64,000 nucleotides of DNA from Cryptomeria japonica (GCF_030272615.1 NC_081414.1:519569185-519633184), one strand, 5' to 3'. Counted from the stretch's first letter, positions 25,375 to 36,689 are shown. A program made the numbers and translations. Notes: a model not told the origin generated them from the sequence alone.

Positions 25375-26790
25375 TCATTTTAATGAAATACCTCTTTTTT
25401 GTTTTCTAATAGCAATCAGTTCACCATTTCCTCCAAGAATTCTACAAATTCCACCATTAAACTCAAGCAAACAACCTTTATCATTGAGTTGTCCAACACT
25501 TAACAAATTATGTTTCAAACCATCAACCCAAAATACATCATCATTATTATTCTTCCCATTCAAAGAAAAAGAACCTTTACCTTTCACCATGCAGGAAGAG
25601 TCATTTCTCTAACAACACCTCCAACAAATTCATTAAGAGTTAAGAACTTACTCTTATCTCTAGTCATATAGTGTGAACAACCACTGTCTATAATCCATTC
25701 ATTATTGTTTCCTACATGAGAAACTAGTGCCTTCTCATCAGACAATTCTTCCTTTACAGCTACAAACGCAATCTCTTCCTTGTCATCTTCATCTTCAGAT
25801 TCTTCATCAGTCACACCTTCATCCACTACAACATAACAGTGTTTTCTGCCTTTCCCTTTGAATTTCTTTAACTTATCTTTCTTATCAGTGATAGGACAGT
25901 TAGCATCAATATGACCAATCTTACTACAAGAGAAACACTTTAAAGGTAGCTTTCCTTTATACTTACCAGTGCCTCTTGGAAATCTCTTGGCTAGCAGTGC
26001 TTCAAGTTCCATTACTTGAGCTTCATTGTCTTCACTTTACTAGTTACCTCCATGACTAGATCTGCACTCATGACTTTGACATATAATCTTTCCTTTTATA
26101 GAAGATGAACTGGTAACAAAAGCTTTAAAAGAAGATTCAGTAGATTTTGCCACACTATTGTAAAACTATTTAACTCAAAGGTTGTGATCTTACCAATCAA
26201 AGAGTCAATAGTTACCTTATCCTTTGAAATGGATCTCAGTTCTTGGATTGCCGATACTCTAATAGCATACTGAGGTTGAAGAGTTATGAGCATTTTACTT
26301 ACCACCACATAATCATCAATTCTACCACTAGCACCTTTTATACCGCCAGCAAATTCTTTAATTCTCTAACCATACTGTGCATTGTTTTATCCTTCTTGCA
26401 TTTTCATATCATCAAATTTTCCTCTCAATTTTTCCTCTTTTGCTCTTTGAATATGCTCATCTCCTCCATGAATTATTTCTAATTTTTCCCAAACCTCATG
26501 TGCAGTTTCCAATCCTTTAACATCAATATATTTAGAATCAGATAAAGTACTTACAATAGCTTCAAGGGCTTGCATGTTCTCTTGTTGATCTTTAAGTTCA
26601 TTCGATGTCAAGGGAGCAGTAGTAGGAGCCACATATGTTGTTTCAACATGTTTCTAGTATTGAGTACCAATACCTTTGAGATATATCTTCATTATGTCTT
26701 TCCAGATCTTATAGTTATCCTTGTTGAATTTTGGACCCTCTTTCTTCATCATCTTGTCTTCCTCAAAATGTTTTCCTCAAGTGGTTAAGC
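25375..26790 (-). pseudogene. Copia C gag and protease (broken)
   Basis: The gag (UBN2-type) part at 26096-26790 includes LEAIVSTLSDSKYIDVKG and EVWEKLEIIHGG. It is followed in another frame by an intact CCHC knuckle CFSCSKIGHIDANC, an acidic linker, and the protease active-site motif WIIDSGCSHYMT (25584-26012). The GAG-pre-integrase segment LKHNLLSVGQLNDKG follows at 25375-25590. A retroviral-type aspartic protease uses D-S/T-G, and here the DSG is intact. At least three frame shifts break the polyprotein. Confidence 0.85.
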
Positions 26791-26827
26791 TTTTCTACAC
26801 ACAGAGGACCACAACTTTGATTCCACA

Positions 26828-27590
26828 CATGAAGACATGGAAACTTAAATGGGAAAAACCATGATGGGGATAGATGCCCACAATAATTTGTACTCTTTCA
26901 AAGTATGCCCTGTTAGGAGCTTAGCTTGATTAGGAGCTTACAATACACCCGGTTAAGAGAAAAATCTATTAGGAGTCACCCTATTAAGGGATTTGCCTAT
27001 CACTCCCTCTAGGATATTAATGATCTATTAGGATCAACCTAGTTAGAGGATTTAAACACTCTTTTGTGAGCTTCCCTGTTAGGGGACTTAGATGGAAAAG
27101 GTCTGTTAGGACCTACCTGGTTAAGGGATTTAAGCTGATGTAACTGTTAGGGAACAATAGTGAAAAATGATCTGTTACTTTGCACTATCAGCTTGCTAAA
27201 TTAGATCTAGTTGTGCTTCACAGTCTGCAACACTCAGGCAGATCTCTATCTTCTCTGGGATGACTTAACTCATTCTCCTAATGCCACTGACACATGAAAC
27301 ATCATTTGTGTTGCCCTAAATAGACATATCAATTAGGTAGGCCAAAAAAAATAATTACATCATGAATTTACAATTAGATCACAAGAGATCATCATAGATC
27401 ACTATATAGATCATTACAAAAAAATTACAATGCAATATCAACTATTGGTTGATCATAACCCATCACTGAAATCTGATCTGTTTCCTCAAAACACTCTACT
27501 AAGAATTTCGCTAATTCCCAAGAAAATATTTCTTGAATCATGCAAAAAAAACATTTAAATATTTCATGTGGGCTGTGTCATGTTACCAAC
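26828..27590 (-). repeat. Copia C 5' LTR, left piece
   Basis: Corresponds to about 21025-21770 of the 3' LTR (ACATGGAAAC, TGCCCTGTTAGGAGCTTAG). The ~395 bp at the LTR's 3' end are missing: gag leader and a degraded PBS (complement near 26800-26822) join straight to mid-LTR sequence. The right edge, GTTACCAAC at 27582-27590, is the left target site of TR-GAG. Confidence 0.75.
27586..27590. repeat. Target-site duplication of TR-GAG, left copy (CCAAC)
   Basis: CCAAC is repeated perfectly at 35126-35130. The unbroken copia C 3' LTR reads TACCAACTTCATGTAGAC at this place, so the empty site is visible within the same window. Confidence 0.95.
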
Positions 27591-28667
27591 TGTAAAGCGG
27601 AAAAATTGAACCCTAGTTGTTCTCCCCTCCCCAACTCCAAGGAGAGAGAAGGGATAGTCACTAGGGTTGATGGTTTTCACTTAGGAGAGAATTTACATTC
27701 AAAAGAGGGGTTGAAACCCACAAGATCCAATCCCATGCAATGCAAGATTGGATTCTATATGAGTTTCAAGGGTTGTGACATCAAGGATACCCTCTTTTGT
27801 AAAGAATGTAGATAGGAAGATTGAATAGGAATGCATGTAAAGTAGGAAAGATTCGCCTATAAACAGAGATAGGGATATGGGATGAAGCTGCGGACTTGGA
27901 CTTAGTAGTAAAATGTCAAGATGGTGCTGTTCTGCAAATTTGAGCAATAGTTGACGGGACAATGGCGCCCGGCGTGCACACAGTCCTTCGAAAAATCCGC
28001 GAAACGAAGGGGGATCTATTCGTCTCTGCACAAGGATTCCAGATCTTCAATTATAGCCGCGCACCTGCAACATGCGAAGGTGTAATGTATGTAGTATGTT
28101 GTATGTGTTGTAAGTGATCTCCTCTTCAATGGTTGAATCCTTGTCTTGAATGCAACACTTAGCCTTGAATGGAGACTTAGAATGCTCAATTGCTTGAAGG
28201 AATGCTTGAATGCTTGAATGCTTGAATGTTTGAATATCGCTTCCACATCTTGTTCTTTCTTATTTCCTTCCTCCTTTTCACCTCCTCAAATGGGAGAGGA
28301 AATGTAGTTTATTTACTTATCAATTAGGGCTGATAGACTGATTTTCCCGACCTTAGGCCGACCAGGAAACATTATTTTCCAATTTGCAAACTTAAAGACC
28401 CAAAGCCCCATAAGAGACCGGGCCCAAAATAGGGCTAGGGACCAAGGCACTGGGCGCCCTAGTCCTGAAGGACCAGGGCACTGAGCGCCATGGTCCCACC
28501 TCCAGGGACAGTAGGGTGCAAGGAGGATCAGGCCAGGGTGCTGAAAAATGCAGTTTTTGATGTCATGAACAAGTTTCGGGGTCTCCATTCAGGTTCTGTG
28601 TTGCATTGCCATCGTGAAGACCCAAATGCAGTCAAAATTGCAAGTGTCACAATTTTAGGATGCTACA
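27591..28667 (-). repeat. 3' LTR of TR-GAG
   Basis: 1077 bp, TGTAAAGCGG to GATGCTACA on the plus strand. It is 32 bp shorter than the 5' LTR, mainly because of fewer units in the GC-rich stretch at 28440-28510. The TATA-like site of the 5' LTR is altered here (TTTATTTA at 28312-28319). The frames inside are not genes. Confidence 0.9.
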
Positions 28668-28688
28668 TTTAGCCCCCACTTTAGCGGG
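28668..28688 (-). other. Polypurine tract of TR-GAG
   Basis: Minus-strand CTAAAGTGGGGGCTAAA runs directly into the LTR start TGTAGCATCC. Confidence 0.85.
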
Positions 28689-28710
28689 AGTATAAGCGTA
28701 CGCTCATACT
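28689..28710. repeat. 22-bp near-perfect palindrome beside the TR-GAG PPT
   Basis: The sequence centres on AGCGTACGCT with AGTATA/TCATACT arms, and only one base pair fails to match. It starts at the PPT edge. Confidence 0.7.
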
Positions 28711-28976
28711 TCCGGTAAAGTACAAGGAAACAACATTGAAAAGCTTTCACCATGTCAAGGAGGCAAGATACACCAAGCCCCCAGTGGACTAAGGATCTTA
28801 TGACTTTGATTGACAAAGTAAAAGGGAAGATCACGAGGGAGAACCATGACTGTCAGTAGTAAGGTTCCCTCACTATGAGTCATGTAAGAAAGATATCAAA
28901 AATTTTCAAGGCAGCGCTAAATTTGTCAAGAAATTTTCAAGTATCTTGGAGAGATATGAACGGGGTGTATGCCCCC

Positions 28977-29028
28977 CTACGTTAAAGCGATCGCACATGC
29001 CTCACCAGGGGTGATTGCTTTAAGGTAG
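28977..29028. repeat. Stem-loop in the TR-GAG 3' untranslated region
   Basis: Left arm CTACGTTAAAGCGATC (28977-28992) and right arm GATTGCTTTAAGGTAG (29013-29028) pair at 14 of 16 positions around a 20-base loop. It lies between the end of the gag-protease frame and the PPT. The rest of 28711-29413 shows no gene. Confidence 0.65.
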
Positions 29029-29413
29029 TGATACATATAAGAAATGAGAAAGGAAAGGAGCACGTTATCACAAGGATTTAGCCCCCAAGCGTGAGATAAG
29101 CCCAAGGATAATAGACACAAAACACAAAGCACAAGGTGACTTCGCTTTCCTCGGGGTCAGTATGCTGTATGATAATTCATGTATATCATATGTATGTATG
29201 CATAATTGTTCTTCATTCCCCAATCAAGGAAGGTCACCTAGAAGAAGGGAACACATGTGTCTTTTGAGTCAACATGAGAGAGACCAAAAGAGATCTCAAT
29301 GTTTTGCATCGTCCTCAAGTAGACAACACTTAAGGACAACAAATACAAGAATGAGAGTAACACATAGAAGAAGTAACAAAAGAGAGGAGGAGAGAATCTG
29401 CTATGTTAATGAA

Positions 29414-32400
29414 CTAGTCTAGCACATCATCTACCCCCCGATCTTGCTGATCAATATTTTGGGAAGGTAGGAAACACACTAGAGGAGGAACATTCAACAC
29501 AGTAGATGGAGCTATCACAAGATCCAAACAAGGGCTATGTTCATATCCCAAGCCACGGTGTTCTTGTCTAGGAGCTAGGATAAGTGCTTTAGAAAATTCG
29601 TTAGATAGATGGTTATCAACATCAACATATTCATATTCACTATCAGAATGAACAGGAGTAACATTTTCATCATGAATAACATTTTCATCTATATCATCAT
29701 CAAGATTTATAAGAATAGGATCTTTAACTCACACAAGATCAAGACCATCATGCATCTTATGTTTAGGAGATTTCAGCTCAATCGTCGGCTGAGGAGAAAA
29801 TGGAATAATACTGGCTGAAGGTGTTTTTAGGGATTGCAAAGTTTGAGAAGCAGCTGCCTGAGCTCTAAGATGATTCTTTCATCGGCGTTCACGTGTAGAA
29901 CGATTTCGTCTAGTCTTAGTAGGAAGTTGCGAAGATTGAGGAGGAGGAATGTTCTCATCCTTTTCACTTGGGTGTTTAGGTTGTGGTCTCTTAGGTTGAA
30001 TAATAGGAGAAGAGGAAGGAGGAGGAACTGCTCCATATAAGGGAGGAATACTTGGTTTAGGAAGGAGACCAAGTCCATCATGACGAGGAAGTATAGGTCT
30101 ACTTTTAGGAAGTTTATTAGATATAGGCATAGTCACATTCATAGGGATGGGTTGGGAATCTTCTTGAGGAAAGACATTAGTTTTATCTTTCAAAGGAAGA
30201 ACTTCCTTCTCAAGAACGATAGGAATGTCAAGTTTGGGTGTTCTAGGTTCACTTAGAGATAGGATCATATCTTTTTTCCACTTTTAATAAGATTTAAAAA
30301 GATGATCACTTCGTGGAGGAAGAGATTGGAATTGTTTAGGCCAAAAATAATCAATAGGAATGCTAGAAGTTCTTTTAGCTAGTTTAAAGAGACTATGATT
30401 GATAGTAACAACTTCACCATTATGGGGAAATTTCAAACACTTGTGAATAGGAGAAGCAATAGCTTTCATGGAAGATAGCCAGGGATAGCCTAGCTTCACA
30501 CAAAATTGTTCGGATGATGGAATAATAGCAAAGTCCACATCAAGGGATTTGTTATGGACCTCAATAGGTAATGTAATAGAACCAATTGTAGGAGAATAAA
30601 ATGCATCAAATAGTTTTACAACCACATTTGTTTCATCATAGATCACTTGATTCAATTGCAAAGTAAAAAGAAATTCTTCAGTAATGATATTAACCATACA
30701 AGAAGGATCAATAAGCACTCCACGGCAAGGTGTATTCTTGACTTTTGCAACTATATATAAAGGACCATTAGGTGCCCTGATATTTTCACTAGAATCAAAG
30801 GTGATGGAAGGCTCTTTAGGGATTTTTTGCTGCTCTACAAAGTTAATCACATTTAGAGTCATAGATACAAGATCATCAGGTGAGACAGAGGAATCATTAG
30901 TATCAATCGCATTAGAGGTATGAGAAGGAAATGGATCAGTAAAAATCTTAAGATTTTGGTTAGGAGGAGCTACAGATGTGTTGCTTCTATCATTCACACC
31001 AGAAACAGAGATAGTATTATTATCAATCAAATCTTGAATTTTACCTTTTAAAGCAAAACATTTTTCAGTATCATGCCCAGGATGACGATGAAATTGACAA
31101 AAAGATTTGTTATCAAAATAGGGTGAATTAATCTTTGTAGGATCTATTTGCCTTATAGGAGGAAGAGTAAGCACATTTTGTTCCAATAACTTATTCATAA
31201 TACTATGCAATGAGTCATTCAAAGGAGTAAACTTTCTTTCTTTCCTGAAAAACTTAGAAATAGGAGGCACACCTGATGCCGCATTCACATTGTTGTTGAT
31301 GATGTTTTCATTGAATTTTATGGACTCTCTATTTGGTTTAAACTTCCCAAATGGTTGTTGACTACTATCACCCTTATCACTCGGAGCCATAGGATTTGCT
31401 TGTTCCATTTGACTCACAGTTAGTTGATAATTGTGAAGAGTTGCGCACAACTGTTGGAAAGAAGTAAACTCAGAAAACAGAAGTTTTTCTCTAATATCTT
31501 TTTGTAAATTAGAAATAAAGATTCTTTGAATATCATTGTCAGGCACTGGAAAAGAAATTTGAGCATACAAATGCTTATATCTACCAATGAAATCAGTCAC
31601 TTTTTCTTTAACACCTTGTTTACAATGCATTAAATCAATCAAAGTAACTTTAGGACTTATATTGTTTTGAAATTGTTGAATAAAAGCATTTGCAAGTTGT
31701 TTGAAAGAAGTAATAGAATAAGAAGGCAACGAGCAATACCATTGTAGGGCTTTATCTCTTAATGTTCTAGTAAACAGTTTTGCAAGCAACCTTTGGTCAA
31801 AAGCAAAATCAGTACATATTGTTTGAAAGGTCTTAACATGTGTTAAAGGATCACCCTTACCATTATAAAGCTCCAAATGCAGAATTTCAACATGTTTAGG
31901 GGGGATAGCTCAAACAATGTCAAGAGAAAGTGGGCTCACAACATCAAATGTGGGCACACTAAACTTAGATTGATTCATAGAGGCAATTTGTTGCTGTAAA
32001 GAAGAGATAGTTTGTGCAAGATTGTTAATGGTCGCTTCAGTCGAAGAGTTCATATTAGACGTGTTAGATTGTGATGGAGGTGTTATGTTATTGAAAGAAG
32101 GTAGAGAGTAAGGTGGTGGGACACTATGATAGTTAGTCATAGGAGATGATTGGAAAGGAGGAACACTACAAGGAGGAATGGAATGGTTAAACGAATTGCC
32201 CCCTTGTGTCATGTTCATTTGTGGAGATATAATAGGAACACTCATTGAAGGAATGAATGAAGAAGTTGGATTGAATGAAGGAAGAGGGTTAATTGAAGAA
32301 GAAGGATTGCCCCCATGACTAGTGATCATAGGAGGAATGTCTTGTATTGAAGTAGTCATTATGTTTGATGTGAAAGTAGGTATACTAGCAATAGGAGTTG

Positions 32401-32832
32401 TCAAAGGAATAGAATGATCAACTTGAGTAGGAGGTTGTGTATAACCTAAAGTTTCAGCACAACTCTTCATAGGAATCACATTTGAATCCACAATGTGTGC
32501 AATACCATGCAAAATATCAATTCCATTCTTATCACTTTGAATCATACATTTTAGACCCTCAATTAAAGGAAGAGCTTGACTATCGGGGTATTCTTGAGAC
32601 ATCCATTGTCGAAAATCATCAAATTGGTTATCCAATTTCGAAAGTTGTCTACAGAAACCTCATGGAGAGCTTCTTCATCATTAAGAGGATTAGAGGAATT
32701 ACCCATGTCCTCGTTAAAAAGGCCATTCAAATTAGGTTCCATCTCCTCAATAATTAAACCTTGGAAAGACTTAATTCTAAGGCTTCGTCTAACGGGAATA
32801 GTGTAAGTAGGACTTATTGTTGTAAAACTCAT
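29414..32832 (-). pseudogene. TR-GAG gag-protease polyprotein gene, interrupted
   Basis: ATG at 32832 begins a basic N-terminus (MSFTTISPTYTIPVRRS). One frameshift near 32655 leads into a frame kept down to TAG at 29414. Residues in order: proline/serine-rich segment; Retrotrans_gag core (LRDKALQWYCSLPSYSITSF, then MHCKQGVKEKVTDFIGRYKH); knuckle-like CQFHRHPGHDTEKCFALKG (31050-31120); retropepsin-like region VLIDPSCMVNIITEEF, where DPS replaces the usual DSG/DTG; and a long proline-rich then acidic tail. Stops at 31910 (TGA), 30284 (TAA), 29879 (TGA) and 29729 (TGA) are each one C-to-T change from Arg or Gln codons. About 1,140 codons in all. Confidence 0.85.
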
Positions 32833-34016
32833 GCACTAAAGAAAGAGAGAAGATTTTGAATTTTAGAGGTAGCAAATTTCAATAAAATCAGCCAATCTCC
32901 TAGATTTAAGCTGTTAAATGCAATCAGGACAATCTCCTGAAATTTTGAAAAAAATGTCCGGGACCGTGGCAAACGGAGTGCACACAATCCTCGCAACTTT
33001 TTTCAAAATTTTCAGGGATGGAAGTTATGATGATTTTAAAGCTAATCTGAAAAAATTGAGTGATTTTACGATTTGTAGATAGGCCAAATTAAAGTTGCAA
33101 TCTCAAAATTGAACCCTACCAAGATTGTTGAAAAATGCAAATTTTGAATTTTGAAAAAGAGAGGGAAACTGAAATTTTGAATTTTATGATTTTAGAGGGA
33201 ATGCTGAAAGCAATGCAAGTTTTGAAATTTAAAATTTGACCCGATTTCATGCAAAATTCGAATTTGAAAGTGGAAATCAAGGTTGTTGCAATTAAACACT
33301 TAATTTCAAAAGTCAAAAACTACAAAAAATTGAATAAAGCACTGAAATTTCGAATGAATGCCAACACACTTTTCAGATTTAGGACTGTAAGAAACACAAT
33401 TTTGATATGAATTTCAATTTCAACAATTTTTGAATGATTAGAAGCCTCAATCCAAGCAATCACTAGACCAACATCGACTTTAATTTTGAAGGTGTTAGAA
33501 TTGATAAAATCAGCCAAAATTCTGGATTTTAGCAGAAAATACAGTAAGATCTAGCTCACGAAATTTTGGAAAAAATGTCGGGGATGATGGCGCTCGGGGT
33601 GCACACGGTCCTCGCAACTTTTTTCCAAATTTTCAGGGATGAAAGATATTGTGATTTTATTGCGGAATCCAAAGTTACAGCCGATTTGGAGGTGTTTTGA
33701 TTAGTGAAATTATCAGTCAAAGGTTGAATCAAGAAGGTCTTAAAAATTAGGGTTTTGACATTTAACCACTTAATTTTCAGAATTAAAGCACAAATATGAA
33801 TTGACAATTTGCAATAGAAGGGTAGATTAGAAACAAGCATTAACAATTAAACATTTCACAAGTTTAATTACTTAAAAAAGAAAATTTTAGGGTTTTTATG
33901 CAATCAACCTCTAAAATTTGCAAAAGATCAAACATGGAAATGTAATTAAGGAAGCAAATTTTCAGATCTAACCATGAATAATCAGAATGAGGATGTTCAC
34001 GTCAGGTTCACCAAAA
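32833..34016 (-). repeat. TR-GAG leader with two ~620-bp-spaced repeats; PBS at its right edge
   Basis: No gene. Segments at about 32870-33110 and 33490-33740 are similar to each other (ATAAAATCAGCCAA; CGCAACTTTTTTC; ATTTTCAGGGAT). Each holds a GTGCACAC(G/A)(G/A)TCCTCGCAAC motif that also occurs in the LTRs. The PBS (minus strand TGGTGAACCTGACG) lies two bases from the 5' LTR end at 34017. I could not assign its tRNA from memory. Confidence 0.65.
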
Positions 34017-35125
34017 TGTAAAGTGGAAAAATCGAACCCTAGGTGTTCTCCCCTCCCCAACTCCAAGGAGAGAGAAGGGAGAGTCACTAGGGTTGATGGT
34101 TTTCACTTAGGAGAGACTTTACATTCAAAAGAGGGGTTGAAACCCACAAGATCCAATCCCATGCAATGCAAGATTGGATTCTATATGAATTTCAAGGGTT
34201 GTGACATCAAGGATACCCTCTTTTGTAAAGAATGTAGATAGGAAGTTTGAACTAGGAATGCATGTAAAGTAGGAAAGATTTGTTTATAAACAGAGATAGG
34301 GATATGGGATGAAGTTGCGAACCTGGAATTAGCAGTAAAATGTCAAGATGGTGCTGTCCTACAAATTTGAGCAAAATTTGATGGGACAATGGCGCCCGGC
34401 GTGCACACGGTCCTCCGAAAAATCCGCAAAACGAAGGGGGATCTGTCCATCTCTGCACAAGGATTCCAGATCTTCAATTACAACCGCGTACCTGCAACAT
34501 GCGAAGGTGTAATGTATGTAGTATGTTGTATGTGTTGTAAGTGATCTCCTCTTCAATGGTTGAATCCTTGTCTTGAATGCAACACTTAGCCTTGAATGGA
34601 AACTTAGAATGCTCAATTGCTTGAAGGAATGCTTGAATGCTTGAATGCTTGAATGTTTGAATATCGCTTCCGCATCTTGTTCTTGCTTATTTCCTTCCTC
34701 CTTTTGACCTCCTCAAATGGGAGAGGAAATGTAGTTTATATACTTGTCAATTAGGGCTGATAGACTGATTTTCCCAACCTTAGGCCGACTAGGAAACATT
34801 ATTTTCCAATTTGCAAACTTAAAGACCCGAAGCCCCATAAGAGACCGGGCCCAAAATAGGGCCGGGGACCAGGGCGCTGGGCACCATGGTCTTGGGGGAC
34901 TAGGGCACTAGGCACTCTAGTCCTAAAGGACTAGGGCGCTGGGCGCCATGGTCCCACCTCCAGGGATAGTAGGGTGCAAGGAGGATCAGGCCAGGGTGCT
35001 GAAAAATGCAGTTTTTGATGTCATGAACAAGTTTCGGGGTCTCCATTCAGGTTCCGTGTTGCATCACCATCGTGAAGACCCAAATGCAATCGAAATTGCA
35101 AGTGTCACAATTTTAGGACGCTACA
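34017..35125 (-). repeat. 5' LTR of TR-GAG
   Basis: 1109 bp, TGTAAAGTGG to GACGCTACA on the plus strand, collinear with the 3' LTR. The GC-rich block 34860-34975 contains about three units with GGGCGCTGGGC and CATGGTC. Confidence 0.9.
34735..34742 (-). promoter_or_regulatory. TATA-like box in the TR-GAG 5' LTR
   Basis: Minus-strand TATATAAA, in the middle of the LTR and ~390 bp from the LTR start, where U3 ends in elements of this size. The same place in the 3' LTR has lost the motif. Confidence 0.5.
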
Positions 35126-35645
35126 CCAACTTCATATAGACTCGTTGTTGATCACCATCAAAACATAAATCATTATTGGTTTGATGATTTTTTCATGAGT
35201 TCTAAAACCCTACTAAAATGTTAGCATAACTTCATCAGAAATTCAAAACACACCTTTCGATAATCATCACAAGTTTTGGTTCTAGTCATATACACCTTTC
35301 CATGACACAAGTTCACCATCCAAACCACAAATCACCAATCATTACCAATCAATCGATCCAATCAAAACAATTTTGTTTTATTGGTTAAAGTCCTATTTCA
35401 CAGACTTTGTCTCTCTACTGGTAAACCCTGCCATTCAGTAAACCAAATCACATAGATGACAAAAAAAAACATCAAAAACATCGGGAACTTTAGTTTCTAG
35501 CAATGAAAACACAAATAACTAATCATGTCATCTATTCATAGAATCTCAATCTCTTCATCACAAATAGACTTCTATCCTTTACCAGTGCAGTCATCCAACT
35601 TTAACTGCATCACTTGATCTGCATCAGTTATTCTATATGCCAACA
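35126..35645 (-). repeat. Copia C 5' LTR, right piece, preceded by right CCAAC duplication
   Basis: CCAAC (35126-35130) is the right target duplication of TR-GAG. The remainder matches 21770-22271 of the 3' LTR and ends at TATGCCAACA, the inverse of TGTTGGCATA, giving an intact LTR start. AATTT at 35646-35650 is the right target duplication of copia C. Confidence 0.8.
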
Positions 35646-35750
35646 AATTTATGGATCTTAATTATTGAGATTTGATGATATAGAATGTTATTGATGAAAA
35701 CTCTTTATATCTCTATAGTTGGTGTTCAGGAGTTACCCTCCCTTATCTAA

Positions 35751-36029
35751 AATGCAGTGACAAACATCATCACTAATGAACACATTCCTACCGCCTCACA
35801 GATAGTGCATAGATGGAAGAGGAGTGTTGGGTGGCATGAGGAACTATTCACCCCCTTCTGGGTGGAGTTACAAGTCTGGCTAGAGAGGGAGAGTACCTTG
35901 TTAGAGAGGCTGCAGTGGACAGAGTGTGATTTAGAAGAGGCTCAAGCAGAGGCAGCTACATATTGCGTGATCATGATGTATAAAGAGCGTAGGAGATCCT
36001 CACATAGTCACTCACATTACACATCATGA
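35751..36029 (+). pseudogene. C-terminal coiled-coil segment of the gypsy E PMD protein (inferred)
   Basis: A 90-codon frame ending TGA contains HRWKRSVGWHEELF and a heptad-like stretch WLERESTLLERLQWTECDLE, then RRRSSHSHSHY. It lies on the same strand as the PMD pseudogene and just past copia C. Gypsy D carries a comparable coiled-coil stretch at the end of its PMD gene (around 59770-59860). A sequence resembling a splice acceptor, AAAATGCAG, precedes it at 35749-35757. Assignment rests on position and character, not on direct similarity. Confidence 0.4.
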
Positions 36030-36689
36030 TACACACCCATGGGTCCACCCCCATGACCAGATTAGGGGGGACATGTAGTCACCATACTCCAACTGCTAGT
36101 CCTAGCGATAGGAGATGACTATGTTGTATTATGTGACACTTTTTGATGTACATGTTATGACATTCATTGATATATATTTATTTACACTTATATTTTATCT
36201 CAAAAATATTATTATAATTCTTGAAACAATGTATGCATTCCCTTGATTAAAATCAACATATTTAGTAATGAACATGTAATTCTAATTTAATTTCCATGTG
36301 ATTGATTTCTCAATGTTGCATGATTAAATTGATACATATGTGATTTAATTAGATAACTAAGTATATTAATTAAATATCACCTTGGTAATGTAGAAGAAGA
36401 ATGTGTTAATCTTAAGAACTATATGACTAATGTGTTTTAATTAACTCTAATTAAACACAACATGATATAATCCTACTTAACACATAAGAAATTGTATAAC
36501 ATGCTAGCACATATAAAATATAAATCTATTACAATTTACATAAATGAATCCAAGACAAACAATAAAGTGAAGAGACAATCTTGTCAAGAATGAAGTAATT
36601 TATACTAAAAAATAAAATATCATTTAATACCACATACTTTAATGAAGATATGGTAACATATTATACAATTTTGAAGAAAGAAAAGGCAC

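Larger units (their letters stand above)
27591..35125 (-). mobile_element. TR-GAG: complete non-autonomous gypsy with gag-protease only
   Basis: 7535 bp with both LTRs (3' LTR 27591-28667, 5' LTR 34017-35125), 5-bp target duplications CCAAC, a PBS next to the 5' LTR, a PPT next to the 3' LTR, and one long gag-protease frame. There is no RT, RNase H or integrase in the interior: only ~0.75 kb of non-coding DNA separates the gag frame from the PPT. This fits the class called terminal-repeat retrotransposons with a GAG domain. LTR and PPT resemblance to gypsy E makes that family its likely helper. The LTRs look about 95% alike by eye, so it is probably the youngest insertion in this nest. Confidence 0.9.
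20631..35645 (-). mobile_element. Copia C: SIRE-like Ty1/copia element nested in gypsy E
   Basis: Minus-strand order: 5' LTR (split: 35126-35645 and 26828-27590), degenerate PBS, gag, protease, integrase, RT, RNase H, PPT and 3' LTR (20631-22271). The order protease-integrase-RT-RNase H is diagnostic of Ty1/copia. FVDDIIFGG and a PPT of the AAAGGGGGAG type suggest the SIRE/Maximus lineage. Without the 7.54 kb nested TR-GAG and its duplicated CCAAC, the element would be about 7.5 kb. Several frame changes show that it is more decayed than copia B. Confidence 0.85.

Noticed and set aside
32482-32806. Plus-strand frames of 76-91 codons overlapping the start of the TR-GAG gag
   Set aside because: Antisense by-products of the gag coding sequence.
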